DNA from: a virus
DNA: 64,000 nt
IMG/VR virus record: IMGVR_UViG_3300015374_000002
Coordinates: 1-64,000 of that record
Reading direction: 5' to 3' (one strand)
Every line of letters starts with the position of its first letter. Position 1 is the stretch's first letter. Of this stretch, positions 32,564-40,639 are shown one piece after another. The translations under genes were made by a program, and so were the position numbers. The notes below the pieces were generated by a model that was not told the DNA's origin, did no database searches, and saw nothing but the letters and a program-made list of their open reading frames with translations.

Positions 32564-34249
32564 ATGGCCAAGTTCAACCGCAAGCCCACCGCTACGGACG
32601 CCGCCCAGGCCGCCGGAATCCCACTACCCGACCTCTCTACCGCCGACGTCGCCGTCCCCCAGGCGGTCGGCCACGAAGGCGCACCCGGCTTCCTGCGCAC
32701 CCCCGAGGGCGAACTTTTCATGCTCGGCGTCGTCAACATGGTCGGGGAGGACACCTTCTACGAGAAGGCCGCCGCCCGCGACAACCGGTTCGCTGAGCTG
32801 GTCCGCACCGTGGCCGTCACCAACCCCGAATGGCTGATGCAGTTCATCGGCTGGCTGCGCAACAGCGCCAACATGCGGAGCGCGTCCGGCGTCGCCGCCG
32901 TCGAAATGGTCATGGCCCGCAAGGAAGCGAAGCTGCCCGGCTACGGCCGCCAGGCGGTCGCGCACGCGTGCGCCCGCGCCGACGAGCCCGGCGAGATCCT
33001 GGCCTACTGGCTGAACCGCTACGCCCCACAGGGCGGCAAGGCGGCCAAGTCCATGCCCGCCGCACTCCGGCGCGGCCTGGCCGACGCCGTGGCGAAGCTG
33101 TACAACGAGCGCAACCTGATCAAGTACGACTCCGACAAGGCCACCGTCCGGTTCGGTGACGTCGTGGAACTGGTACGCCCGACCACGTTCCGGCCGGAGA
33201 TGCGCGGCACCGCGCAGGGCGAACTGCTGGAGTTCGCGATCGACGTCCGGCACAACCGCGACAACGGCATCCCCGCGTCGCTGACCGTGCTGCGCAACCG
33301 GGCGGAGATTCTGGCCGTTCCGCAGGAGGCACGAGCCCTGTACCTGGTCTCTCCGGAGCGGTACGGCGAACTGAAGGCGGCCGGGTTCACCTGGGAGCAG
33401 TTGGCCGGATGGCTACATGGCCCGATGGACGCCCTGGCATGGCAGACCATCCTGCCGTCGATGGGCTACATGGCCCGATTGCGGAACTTGCGCAACTTCG
33501 ACAAGGCGGGCGTGCCTGACGACGTGGCCGCCGGTGTGGCCGCCTACCTGGCAGACCCGGACAAGGTGGCCAAGAGTCGCCAGTTCCCCTACCGGTTCCT
33601 GTCCGCGTACCTGGCCACCGACACCGAGCGGTGGCGTGACGCGTTGGAGAAGGCGCTACAGGCGTCCGTGGCCAACATTCCGGCCCTGCCCGGCCGCACA
33701 CTCGTCCTGGTGGACACCTCCGGCTCCATGGAGGGGATGGGCCTCTCCGCCCGGTCGAAGATCAAGCCGGTGATGGCGGGCGCTCTGTTCGGCGTCGCAC
33801 TGGCCGCCAAGGGCGACGGGGTGGACCTGTACGGGTTCGCCGACGGCTACCGGCCGTTCCGGCACGACGTCCGTACCGGCGCCTCCGTGCTGCGGCACAC
33901 GCAGGCGTTCTGCGACAGGATCGGCCAGGACGGGCACGGTACGGCTATCGCTGAGTCGGTCCGCAAGACGTACCAGGGTCACGACCGGGTCGTCATCGTC
34001 ACCGATATGCAGACGTTCGCCTCCGACCACTGGGGCACCGGCGACGTCTCCTCGCAGGTCCCGGCGGAGATCCCGATGTACGCCTTCAACCTGGGCGGCT
34101 ACAAGGTGACCGGCATCGACACGTCGCAGCCGAACCGGTACGAACTGGGCGGCCTGACGGACGCCACGTTCAAGATCTTGGGCGCGTTGGAGAACGGGGT
34201 AGACGGTCTGATGGCGATCGACGGGACACCGGCGGCGCTGACGCCGTAA
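32564..34249 (+). CDS. TROVE domain (Ro60/Rsr-like) RNA-binding protein, 561 aa
   Basis: Ring-shaped protein of HEAT-like repeats that binds misfolded RNAs and Y RNAs, plus a von Willebrand A domain. ATG at 32564 (MAKFNRKPTATDAAQAAGIP) behind AAAGGAGTCCCCC; the frame upstream is leader. TROVE part about 20-370: LRTPEGELFMLGVVNMVGED, NPEWLMQFIGWLRNSANMRS, LPGYGRQAVAHACARADEPG, FTWEQLAGWLHGPMDALAWQ. The vWA domain about 375-550 has the MIDAS motif TLVLVDTSGSMEGM, a Thr in GHGTAIAES and the Asp in VVIVTDMQTF. Plus strand, own promoter, terminator after it. Ro proteins are annotated in several actinophages; cellular role there is unknown. Confidence 0.92.
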   Translation: MAKFNRKPTATDAAQAAGIPLPDLSTADVAVPQAVGHEGAPGFLRTPEGELFMLGVVNMVGEDTFYEKAAARDNRFAELVRTVAVTNPEWLMQFIGWLRNSANMRSASGVAAVEMVMARKEAKLPGYGRQAVAHACARADEPGEILAYWLNRYAPQGGKAAKSMPAALRRGLADAVAKLYNERNLIKYDSDKATVRFGDVVELVRPTTFRPEMRGTAQGELLEFAIDVRHNRDNGIPASLTVLRNRAEILAVPQEARALYLVSPERYGELKAAGFTWEQLAGWLHGPMDALAWQTILPSMGYMARLRNLRNFDKAGVPDDVAAGVAAYLADPDKVAKSRQFPYRFLSAYLATDTERWRDALEKALQASVANIPALPGRTLVLVDTSGSMEGMGLSARSKIKPVMAGALFGVALAAKGDGVDLYGFADGYRPFRHDVRTGASVLRHTQAFCDRIGQDGHGTAIAESVRKTYQGHDRVVIVTDMQTFASDHWGTGDVSSQVPAEIPMYAFNLGGYKVTGIDTSQPNRYELGGLTDATFKILGALENGVDGLMAIDGTPAALTP

Positions 34250-34294
34250 CCTGGAACGGTTGTGCTAGCAACCAGCTGGGGCTTGCCCCGGCAA

Positions 34295-34336
34295 GTGAAA
34301 CGCCCCGGCCCTGGGGAGGGTCCGGGGCGTTTTCAC
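34295..34336. terminator. bidirectional terminator
   Basis: GTGAAACGCCCCGG / CCGGGGCGTTTTCAC between convergent genes (TROVE + and 34344 -). Confidence 0.85.
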
Positions 34337-34343
34337 GTCTCTG

Positions 34344-34538
34344 TCAACTGCCGTCGAGGTCGTAGACGAACGTGTTGCAGTACTCGTCAAGGGTCGAGTT
34401 CTCCCGTACGCGGTCGAACACTGAAAAGGCACGATTGAATGCGGCCCGGTCGCCGTTCTGACGGGCCTCCGCCATGTCGCGGCGGGCATTGATCATCCGA
34501 GTGGTGTTGTTGCTTCGACTGGGCTGCGATCTGGCCAT
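34344..34538 (-). CDS. hypothetical protein, 64 aa
   Basis: MARSQPSRSNNTTRMINARR from the ATG at 34538 behind AAAGGAGAATCGCC. Basic N-terminus, helical middle (FNRAFSVFDRVRENSTLDEY). Single-gene unit with promoter and terminator. Unrecognised. Confidence 0.75.
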   Translation of the reverse strand: MARSQPSRSNNTTRMINARRDMAEARQNGDRAAFNRAFSVFDRVRENSTLDEYCNTFVYDLDGS

Positions 34539-34553
34539 GGCGATTCTCCTTTG

Positions 34554-34609
34554 CCTGTGTCGCTCATCAGGTACAACACCAGCCTAGGCTACGCTAAATG
34601 GGTGTGCAA
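34554..34609 (-). promoter_or_regulatory. promoter with reversed element and leader hairpin
   Basis: -35 TTGCAC (34604-34609), 17 nt, -10 TAGGCT (34581-34586); the spacer holds CATTTAGCG, i.e. the element in the opposite orientation. Leader hairpin CCTG, loop ATGAGCGACA, CAGG (34554-34571). Confidence 0.65.
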
Positions 34610-34653
34610 GAGCATGGTGGAAGGAGGAAACGGGAAACACCGGCGGACGACAA

Positions 34654-34686
34654 GACGCCCGACCGCTCGCGGGCAGCCGGGCGTCA
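34654..34686 (-). terminator. terminator-like hairpin
   Basis: GACGCCCG / CGGGCGTC with a long GC-rich loop, downstream of the 34771 gene. No T-run. The 150 nt between it and 34771 hold only a 19-codon GTG frame overlapping the stop, which I do not call. Confidence 0.4.
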
Positions 34687-34770
34687 GGGAAGGGTTACAG
34701 ATCGGCATAGGTGGCTATCTGATAGGCCAGGTAGCCGACCGCAGGTCGAACTCCTGCTCGCCGATCTCGT

Positions 34771-35157
34771 TCACGGCGCCACCTCCAGCGGGCCGACGGC
34801 CGCCCATACCCGGCACAGCGGGATGTCGCATTCGCTCCAGTCCTTGCGGGACAAAATCGGCTGGGTGTCGGGGTCGGCGTGGAAGCCGCCTGCGTATTGC
34901 CACAGGTCGCCGTGGCAGTCACGGAGATCGCGGCGGAGGTCCCAGACGATGCGACCGGTGGCGTCCTTCCACGTATCCGGGTCGCTCTCGCCATAGCCCT
35001 TCTGCATGTCGCAGTCGGGGTGTGGGGCGACATGCTCGGCGGCGCCCAGGGCGATGAGCAGGGCGCCGGTCATCGACGTATTGAGGTCGCCGTCCTGGTG
35101 GAGCTGACGAACAAGCGCGGCCGTATCGCGCAGCCGCATCTCAGTCACGACGCTCAC
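34771..35157 (-). CDS. hypothetical protein, 128 aa
   Basis: GTG at 35157 (MSVVTEMRLRDTAALVRQLH), overlapping the upstream frame; an ATG 18 nt later is an alternative. Contains HPDCDM and ECDIPLCRVW Cys and a helical, acidic centre (DATGRIVWDLRRDLRDCHGD). Unrecognised. Confidence 0.7.
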   Translation of the reverse strand: MSVVTEMRLRDTAALVRQLHQDGDLNTSMTGALLIALGAAEHVAPHPDCDMQKGYGESDPDTWKDATGRIVWDLRRDLRDCHGDLWQYAGGFHADPDTQPILSRKDWSECDIPLCRVWAAVGPLEVAP

Positions 35158-35518
35158 CTGCTTCTTCTTCCTGGGCCCGCTGCGCCGTGGCGGCGGCTTC
35201 GCCGATAGACTGGACTTCGGCGAGCAGGTCGTGAGCGGCGTTTTTGACCGCGTCTACACCGCTTTTCCAGCCGAGGTCGTACGCGGTCCTGGCGCGGCGC
35301 TCGGCCCATCCCCACAGGAGTGCGACGATGCCCGCCATGGCGAACGCGAACCCGGCCTCACGGTCGCCGGAGGTGACATGGCCGATGGTCAGGCCGACCA
35401 TGACAGCGGCGACGGATGTAGCCAGACTTTCCAGGATGGCGGAGGCGAGGGGGCGATGCGCGAGGACGCGCCGCCCGGTGTGGGCGACGCGCTCCGCGAT
35501 CTGGTGAAACCTGTTCAC
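35141..35518 (-). CDS. membrane protein, 125 aa
   Basis: The GTG at 35518 overlaps the preceding stop (GTGA). Two membrane segments: about residues 25-50 (ASAILESLATSVAAVMVGLT) and 55-72 (GFAFAMAGIVALLWGWA), followed by a helical cytoplasmic tail (AAHDLLAEVQSIGEAAATAQ). Middle gene of a three-gene unit. Unknown function. Confidence 0.8.
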   Translation of the reverse strand: MNRFHQIAERVAHTGRRVLAHRPLASAILESLATSVAAVMVGLTIGHVTSGDREAGFAFAMAGIVALLWGWAERRARTAYDLGWKSGVDAVKNAAHDLLAEVQSIGEAAATAQRAQEEEAGERRD

Positions 35519-36390
35519 AGGTTCTCGTATCCTTCCTCTGCGGCGATCTGCTCCTCATGTCTGGCCTGAAGTGCTTCCTGGATCTGGTCGTACAGCACGT
35601 CCTCGCTTTCGCCGGTCAGCATGCAGAACGCCTTCTCCAGCCCCCGGACGTAGCCGCCCCGATCCTCAGACTGGCAAGAGTGGGAGGCGTCCAGGATTTC
35701 GGTGAACAGGCGCTGGCCCATCTCTGCGGAGACGCGGTGCTTCAGCGGGATGCGCACGTCGCCCTCGTAGGCGAATACCTTCGAGTGATCGACGCCCCGG
35801 GCGGGGCTGAAGACGACCTGGAGGTTGACCACATGGCCACGCTGTCCGTCGCCAGTCTTCTCGACGACCGTGTGGTCTGCACCGTGCAGGGTGACTACGT
35901 CGCCCGACTTGACGTTGCGCATGGCAACGGTGGGGTAGGCGGCGGTCAGCTCGTGCATGTGCAGGGCGAACAGGTGCCGCAGCGCGGCGTCCTTGGTCTC
36001 CTGGTCGGCCTGCGCCACGGCGTCGTCTGCGGCGGTCCAGAGGTTTTCCGGGGCACCGTGGTTCCAGGGGGGGCCGACGGGGGTGGCGTTGAGAAGGCGG
36101 CGCACGGCGGAGGCGCCGTGCATGCGGCCCTGGGGGTCGGCGCCTCCGGGTTCGTCGCGGTGCAGCGGGGAGGTCGTCGGCGGGACCTGTATGCGGTAGT
36201 AGTCGTTGCCGGGGTATGCCTGGTTGTTCTGGGCGTCGCCGGGGCCGTAGTCGGCGCACTGCCAGCGGCCGTTGTGGTCGTGCACCCAGCGGCCGTAGCT
36301 GGGGCCGGTGATGTAGTGGATCGGCAGGCCACAGGTGGGTCTGGCGCAGGTGGCGTTGCGGGGGCTCTGGATGGGGGCCGGGTCGGGCAT
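35515..36390 (-). CDS. hypothetical protein, 291 aa
   Basis: ATG at 36390 (MPDPAPIQSPRNATCARPTC) behind AGGAGGAAAC. The N-terminal CARPTCGLPIHYITGPSYGR WVHDH segment has a Cys pair and His/Trp typical of small zinc motifs in actinophage proteins. The middle contains SGDVVTLHGADHTVVEKTGD. C-terminus is helical. Function unknown. Confidence 0.8.
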   Translation of the reverse strand: MPDPAPIQSPRNATCARPTCGLPIHYITGPSYGRWVHDHNGRWQCADYGPGDAQNNQAYPGNDYYRIQVPPTTSPLHRDEPGGADPQGRMHGASAVRRLLNATPVGPPWNHGAPENLWTAADDAVAQADQETKDAALRHLFALHMHELTAAYPTVAMRNVKSGDVVTLHGADHTVVEKTGDGQRGHVVNLQVVFSPARGVDHSKVFAYEGDVRIPLKHRVSAEMGQRLFTEILDASHSCQSEDRGGYVRGLEKAFCMLTGESEDVLYDQIQEALQARHEEQIAAEEGYENL

Positions 36391-36400
36391 GTTTCCTCCT

Positions 36401-36462
36401 GTGGTGGTGTCGTGCCGCTCTATCGACACCACCACCATACATCACGCGCTAAATGCCTGTAC
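36401..36462 (-). promoter_or_regulatory. promoter with reversed element and 12-bp leader hairpin
   Basis: Leader hairpin 36401-36435: GTGGTGGTGTCG, loop ATAGAGCGGCA, perfect complement; the longest stem of the family. -10 TATGGT (36434-36439). The element GCGCTAAATGCCTG lies on the plus strand here. Confidence 0.6.
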
Positions 36463-36813
36463 AGCTTTACTGGTGGACGCCTCAATCAATTCCGACCAGA
36501 CACTCACAGACAGCAGCTCCCCAGCCGCCTCCACGCGCACGCGCACGACCCGAATGGAACAGTCCTGACACAGCCCGTACTCCACCAGGTAGGCGGCCGG
36601 GCCGATCGACTCCGCCTGGCCACGCCGCACTACGACGGCGGTGGGGTGGTCGCATTCCAATGGCTCCAGCGCGGCCGTCACCTCCCGGTAGGGGGCTCCG
36701 CCGCCGATCGGCGTGGTGATACCGCTGGCCTGGGTGACGTACATGACACGGTCGAGGTGCGCGATGGCGGCCTGGATGTCGTCCGGCCGCCCGGTGACCC
36801 GGATGTGAACCAT
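36442..36813 (-). CDS. hypothetical protein, 123 aa
   Basis: ATG at 36813 (MVHIRVTGRPDDIQAAIAHL) behind GGAGGACACTTCCCC. Alpha/beta protein with a repeated strand pattern; CDHPTAVVVRRG and LCQDCSIRVVRVRV Cys could bind metal. The upstream region has its own hairpin GGAGAC / GTCTCC and direct repeats GCATGAGATC (about 36874-36905) that may be operators. Unrecognised. Confidence 0.75.
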   Translation of the reverse strand: MVHIRVTGRPDDIQAAIAHLDRVMYVTQASGITTPIGGGAPYREVTAALEPLECDHPTAVVVRRGQAESIGPAAYLVEYGLCQDCSIRVVRVRVEAAGELLSVSVWSELIEASTSKAVQAFSA

Positions 36814-37316
36814 GGGGAAGTGTCCTCCGGCGGGTGTCGCAGGAGACTCGCGGCGTCTCCTGTACACATAGTGACGCATGAGATCTCAAATGGTGATGCA
36901 TGAGATCCAAAAACCTGGCCGGGAAAAGACGGCATCTTGGCCGTCTCCTCGGGCTCAAGGAAGCACTCCTCAGCGGGAATCCGCGCCCGGCTCCTAAAAC
37001 ACGCCAGCGGGGCCTGGTGAGGTTGCACCCTCTCCAGATCCCCGCCCGTACGTGCAACTGCCAGCGCGGCTGATGTGAAGTAGAGGCCCCGGGATCAGAA
37101 GTGCACCTGGACCGGGGTTCTACTGTCATCCACTCTAATTGATCCCCGTCGGGAGCGCTGCGCGAACAGAATGTTCCTCCAGGCACCCACCCTACCGGCC
37201 GGTAACTTGCGAGAACTTAGCATTCCCGCAAGTTCGCGACCGAGAGCACTGCTCCAGAAAACGAGCGGCCGACACCCTGGCGCGAGCGTTGGTCGAATGG
37301 GATACTCCGGTTTCGA
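36814..37316. other. 503-nt region without a convincing gene
   Basis: Upstream part is the regulatory region of the 123-aa gene (GGAGAC/GTCTCC hairpin; two GCATGAGATC repeats about 20 nt apart). Further right, GTAGAGGCCCCGG (from 37080) pairs with CCGGGGTTCTAC (to 37123), a stable stem with 2-nt bulge. No convincing coding frame. Confidence 0.55.
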
Positions 37317-37988
37317 TCACCAGCCTGCGCGCCTCTGGTCTAGCCAGAGATCAACGGATCGTACGATCTTCTTCTGCTGGTCTCCCGGCCCCTCGATCAG
37401 ATCAAGCAGCCACTCCTCGTCACCGTCTCGCAGTCGCCCACCCGCCTCTCCAAGACGCTTCATGGCGTAGGCCAGTCGATGCGCCGCCACCATCAGCGGA
37501 TGGTCAGCCACAGCCCCCTTGCGCGAGAATGCGCCACCACCACGGCGGGCCACACGGTCCAGGTTCGCCGAAAGCGTCAGCCGCTCCCGGTGTTCCAGCA
37601 CCTCTTCGACCCCGACAGAGAAGAGTCGGCCCAATGCCGTCCTTCGAGCCGCATGAGCTGGACCAACGAGGATGTCCCGTACGGTGGTGGTGTCCACGAG
37701 CACCTTCAAGGTCGCACCATCCGGGAAGTCGCGCAGACCCATCCGCAGGGCGTGCAGCTCGCAGACGTCCGTCCGCATACGACCCTCATGCGTAGCCAGC
37801 GCCGGGGGGCAGGTGAACCAACCGCCCGAGACACCGCCACTACCGTCCACCGTGCCGTAAGCGCCGATCAGCATCCGACTGGATACCGAACCGTCCACGG
37901 CCAACAGCCACTCGTCAAGATCCAGGGCGGCGGAATCAAGGTGTACCGTGCCCACGTCAGAGACATCGGGCGCTGAGGTGCCCATCAT
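37317..37988 (-). CDS. RNase H-like fold protein, 223 aa
   Basis: Starts at 37988 (MMGTSAPDVSDVGTVHLDSA); AAGGAGG abuts the ATG, so the exact start is uncertain. Acidic positions fit RNase H: Asp in LLAVDGSVSSRMLIGAYGTV, Glu in RTDVCELHALRMGLRDF, Asp in LKVLVDTTTVRDIL. A possible final acidic residue lies in DHPLMVAAHRLAYAM or later. Such phage proteins may remove RNA primers; assignment is from the spacing of acidic motifs only. Followed by a basic and helical C-terminus. Confidence 0.65.
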   Translation of the reverse strand: MMGTSAPDVSDVGTVHLDSAALDLDEWLLAVDGSVSSRMLIGAYGTVDGSGGVSGGWFTCPPALATHEGRMRTDVCELHALRMGLRDFPDGATLKVLVDTTTVRDILVGPAHAARRTALGRLFSVGVEEVLEHRERLTLSANLDRVARRGGGAFSRKGAVADHPLMVAAHRLAYAMKRLGEAGGRLRDGDEEWLLDLIEGPGDQQKKIVRSVDLWLDQRRAGW

Positions 37989-38005
37989 CCTCCTTGAAAG
38001 CCTGG

Positions 38006-38034
38006 CCCGCGATAAGCGGTGTTATCACGGGTCA
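38006..38034 (-). terminator. terminator-like hairpin after the NUDIX gene
   Basis: GCCCGCGATAA / TTATCACGGGT with one mismatch, between NUDIX stop (38048) and the RNase H-like gene. Confidence 0.55.
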
Positions 38035-38047
38035 GGCGACTGATGAC

Positions 38048-38470
38048 CTAGAGATTCTTGAGCGCCACAGCCAGGGGCTCGCGAGAGTTGGGGATGAGGT
38101 CGAGGTCGAGAACCTCGTCCTTGGGGACCCACCTGTAGCCGTCGATGAAGTCGCCCGGCCCGTGGCGGCTCATGTCCACCTCGTCGCCGCCCGCCTCGCA
38201 GAGTCGGGCAACGGCCACCACCGTCGGGCTGTCGGGCTGATTTCCGAGACGCCATGACCAGACGGCCAGCGGGCGTCCAGGGGACACCTCCAGGCCCACC
38301 TCCTCGTACACCTCCCGGATAAGTGCTTCGTCTGGCGTTTCGCCGTTCTGCATGCGTCCGCCCGGCAGCTCCCATCGACCCGGTTGATGCGGGTCGTCCA
38401 TGCTCTTTCTGACCAGCAGCAGCTTGCCTTGCCACTGGATTACGGCCTTCTGCGCGAATTGCACGTACAT
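38048..38470 (-). CDS. NUDIX hydrolase, 140 aa
   Basis: Hydrolyses nucleoside diphosphate-linked compounds. The NUDIX box GGRMQNGETPDEALIREVYE E VGL gives the G-x5-E-x7-REVxEExG pattern with catalytic Glu residues; strands before and after fit (KAVIQWQGKLLLVRKSMDDP; GDFIDGYRWVPKDEVLDLDL). ATG at 38470 behind GAAGAAGGGGATCC. Substrate not predictable; common in phage nucleotide pools alongside dCTP deaminase, which is nearby. Confidence 0.92.
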   Translation of the reverse strand: MYVQFAQKAVIQWQGKLLLVRKSMDDPHQPGRWELPGGRMQNGETPDEALIREVYEEVGLEVSPGRPLAVWSWRLGNQPDSPTVVAVARLCEAGGDEVDMSRHGPGDFIDGYRWVPKDEVLDLDLIPNSREPLAVALKNL

Positions 38471-38511
38471 GGATCCCCTTCTTCGGCGGGGGGTTATTGT
38501 CCGCCCTCAGG

Positions 38512-39015
38512 TCATCCTTTCCGGCTGTAGTAGCGGGCTGCGATGATGAAGGCGATGGTGTGGGTTACCAGGGCGGCGTTGGAGATGCCGAGTCCCAGGG
38601 CCAGCCAGTCGCCGTCGTCGGTGATGGTGGCTCCCGCCAGGGACGCGAACTCCGCACCGAAGATCGCGAAAAGCACGGGGATGACCATGGCGACCACTCC
38701 GGCGAGGAATCCCGCCTTGTCCTGGAGGCGACTCTGGCGTTCGTCCTGCCACGGCCCGCCTTCGGCAATCATGGCGGCATCGCTCCTCGGCGGCTTCTTG
38801 CGGAGCAGCCGGATTATGAAGTAGGCGTTACGGGCGAGGAGGGGGATAGCGAGCGCGCCGAGCATCGAGATGCGGACGTCCCAGGAGGCGTCACTGGCGA
38901 TGCTGTAGCCGACGATGACCATCCCCGCGACCCAGAGCAGGATCAGGGCCAGGTTGCCGAGGCGGTAGGCGGCGGCACCGTCAGCTTCCGGTGCCGTTGA
39001 CGCTGTGGTCTTCAT
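38512..39015 (-). CDS. four-helix membrane protein, 167 aa
   Basis: Start 39015 overlaps the XRE gene's 3' end by 35 nt. Four hydrophobic helices: LALILLWVAGMVIVGYSI, ISMLGALAIPLLARNAYFII, AGFLAGVVAMVIPVLFAIFG, and ALGLGISNAALVTHTIAFII. A cytoplasmic loop holds WQDERQSRLQDK. XRE regulators paired with such membrane proteins are common in bacterial genomes; this looks like a host-type two-gene cassette carried by the phage. Confidence 0.85.
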   Translation of the reverse strand: MKTTASTAPEADGAAAYRLGNLALILLWVAGMVIVGYSIASDASWDVRISMLGALAIPLLARNAYFIIRLLRKKPPRSDAAMIAEGGPWQDERQSRLQDKAGFLAGVVAMVIPVLFAIFGAEFASLAGATITDDGDWLALGLGISNAALVTHTIAFIIAARYYSRKG

Positions 39016-39199
39016 AGAAGATCTCCCGAAGGTCGATGACGCCGAAAAGGTCTGCGATCTTGAGCGCCAGTGGCAGGGACGGGTTATATCGGCCCTGCTC
39101 GATGGAGATGATCGTCTGACGGCTCACGCCGAGTTTCTCGGCCAGGTTCTCCTGGCTCATGTCGCTTCCTTTGCGGAGCTGTTCGAGGTTGTTCCGCAT
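38981..39199 (-). CDS. XRE family HTH regulator, 72 aa
   Basis: Start taken as the ATG at 39199 (MRNNLEQLRKGSDMSQENLA), 7 nt after the -10, so the mRNA is probably leaderless. HTH about residues 12-50: MSQENLAEKLGVSRQTIISI, EQGRYNPSLPLALKIADLFG. Short, YozG-like. Likely controls its own and the divergent promoter through the nested palindrome at 39208-39252. Confidence 0.88.
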   Translation of the reverse strand: MRNNLEQLRKGSDMSQENLAEKLGVSRQTIISIEQGRYNPSLPLALKIADLFGVIDLREIFYEDHSVNGTGS

Positions 39200-39206
39200 G
39201 TCGAGT

Positions 39207-39253
39207 AGCGTATGTAAAGGTCCCTTGACTGTCAAGGTCGCTTTACATACGCT
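39207..39253. promoter_or_regulatory. overlapping divergent promoters with nested palindromes
   Basis: Minus: TTGACA (39230-39235), 17 nt, TACGCT (39207-39212). Plus: TTGACT (39225-39230), 17 nt, TACGCT (39248-39253). Outer arms GCGTATGTAAAG / CTTTACATACGC; inner palindrome CCTTGACTGTCAAGG (39223-39237). One bound regulator would cover both promoters. Confidence 0.85.
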
Positions 39254-39354
39254 CGCTGTGTGTCGATGATTGTTCGAAGGTGTTTCGATCCGTCCAACCC
39301 CCCGGCGCCACCCCCGGCGCGCACGGCATCATAGACACACACCCGATTTCCGAT

Positions 39355-39373
39355 CCCGGCAGAGCGAACCGGG
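39355..39373 (+). promoter_or_regulatory. leader hairpin of the plus-strand membrane gene
   Basis: CCCGG, loop CAGAGCGAA, CCGGG, 7 nt before AGGAG. Confidence 0.7.
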
Positions 39374-39391
39374 AACCACCAGGAGACCCCC

Positions 39392-39985
39392 ATGACCATG
39401 GCCAGCGACAGCGGCAAGCAGCCCGGCATTCTGATGGCCATCGGCCACTACCTGGACCCGGTATGGCCCCCCGCCATGGTGGCGTCCGGCGTAGCGTCCA
39501 CCCTCATCCCCTCCGGCTCCGCACTGTCGTGGACATTCAGCGCCGCCTACTTCGCCGTCTTCTTCGGCGCCCTGGCCTGCGACCTCTTCGTCCACATGGG
39601 GAACCTATGCGAGCGGTGCATCCGAGCCATCCCCCTGGATCCACAGGCCGCCATCGAACGCGACCGCATGTGGTTGAAGCTCTTCCACCGAACCTCCAGC
39701 CAGATCTGGGTGCACATCCGGTCCGTCCGTGTTCCGGTACCGAACAAACTCCTCGCCCTCATGCTGCTCGGAACGGCCGTCCTTACCGCGATCCGGCTCA
39801 CCTTCGACCCCGGCGAGCAGGCGCTGAAGTTCGTCGCCCTGCTCACATGGACCACCCCTCTTGCCAGCATTTTCTGGGCAACCTACCGGCACAACCGGCT
39901 TCAGCCATGGTGCCCGTTCTGCCCACGTGACGACGGCGACGACAGGGTGGAGGCTCCGGAACCTGACCCGTCGATCAGCAGTTAG
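39392..39985 (+). CDS. membrane protein, 197 aa
   Basis: ATG at 39392 ([20 protein letters not shown]) behind AGGAGACCCCC. Hydrophobic segments about 28-45, 50-65, 122-142 and 150-170. Cys pairs CERC (about 73-76) and CPFC (near the C-terminus) on the cytoplasmic side. Divergent from the XRE gene and sharing its operator, so probably co-regulated. Unrecognised. Confidence 0.75.
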   Translation: MTMASDSGKQPGILMAIGHYLDPVWPPAMVASGVASTLIPSGSALSWTFSAAYFAVFFGALACDLFVHMGNLCERCIRAIPLDPQAAIERDRMWLKLFHRTSSQIWVHIRSVRVPVPNKLLALMLLGTAVLTAIRLTFDPGEQALKFVALLTWTTPLASIFWATYRHNRLQPWCPFCPRDDGDDRVEAPEPDPSISS

Positions 39986-40622
39986 CCCGCGACGGACCCC
40001 CGGAACCCCTTCCAGTTGCTTTACCGGGTATCCTCAGCGTCGGTCGGCTGGGCCCTCGCCAGTCGGAATCCAGGAACGAGCGTGACTCCACCGGCCCATG
40101 CTGCCCCTGATATCGCGATCCCAGACCTGGGCTTCCGTACGGCCGGGCGGCAGGCGACGACATCCGCATGAAGCAGAGCTGACCCACCTTCATCCCCGGG
40201 TGCAGCAGGATCGGCAGGGCGGCCACGTTCGACAGCTCCAGGGTGATGCGGCCGGTGAAGCCGGGGTCGATGAATCCGGCCGTGGAATGGGTCAGCAGCC
40301 CCAACCGGCCGAGCGACGATTTCCCCTCCAGGCGGGCGGCCAGGTCGTCGGGCAGCGTCACCTCCTCCATGGTGGAGGCCAGCACGAATTCGCCCGGGTG
40401 CAGCACGAACGGCTGACCGTTGCCGACGCGCACCAGCCTGGTCAGATCAGGTTGGTCGGTCGCCGGGTCGATGGCCGGGTGCCGGTGGGTCTCGAACACC
40501 CGGAACAACCGGCTCAGCCGAACATCCACACTCGCCGGTTGGATCATGGCCGGGTCGTACGGGTCGATCCCGAGTGCGCCCGTATCCAGGCACATCTTGA
40601 TGTCGGCATCCGACAGCAGCAC
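39975..40622 (-). CDS. dcd: dCTP deaminase, 215 aa
   Basis: Deaminates dCTP to dUTP for dTTP supply. The GTG at 40622 follows GAGGGGAAGCT. Motifs: [20 protein letters not shown], the catalytic segment [36 protein letters not shown] with the active-site Glu, GQLCFMRM, and the nucleotide-gripping [19 protein letters not shown]-terminus is about 25 residues longer than usual and convergent with the plus-strand gene (10-nt overlap). Confidence 0.92.
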   Translation of the reverse strand: MLLSDADIKMCLDTGALGIDPYDPAMIQPASVDVRLSRLFRVFETHRHPAIDPATDQPDLTRLVRVGNGQPFVLHPGEFVLASTMEEVTLPDDLAARLEGKSSLGRLGLLTHSTAGFIDPGFTGRITLELSNVAALPILLHPGMKVGQLCFMRMSSPAARPYGSPGLGSRYQGQHGPVESRSFLDSDWRGPSRPTLRIPGKATGRGSGGPSRANC

Positions 40623-40639
40623 AGCTTCCCCTCGATCTA

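Noticed and set aside
34712-34773. 19-codon GTG frame overlapping the 128-aa gene's stop, with a frame shift to YLAYQIATYADL
   Set aside because: Too short; no slippery sequence at the shift point.
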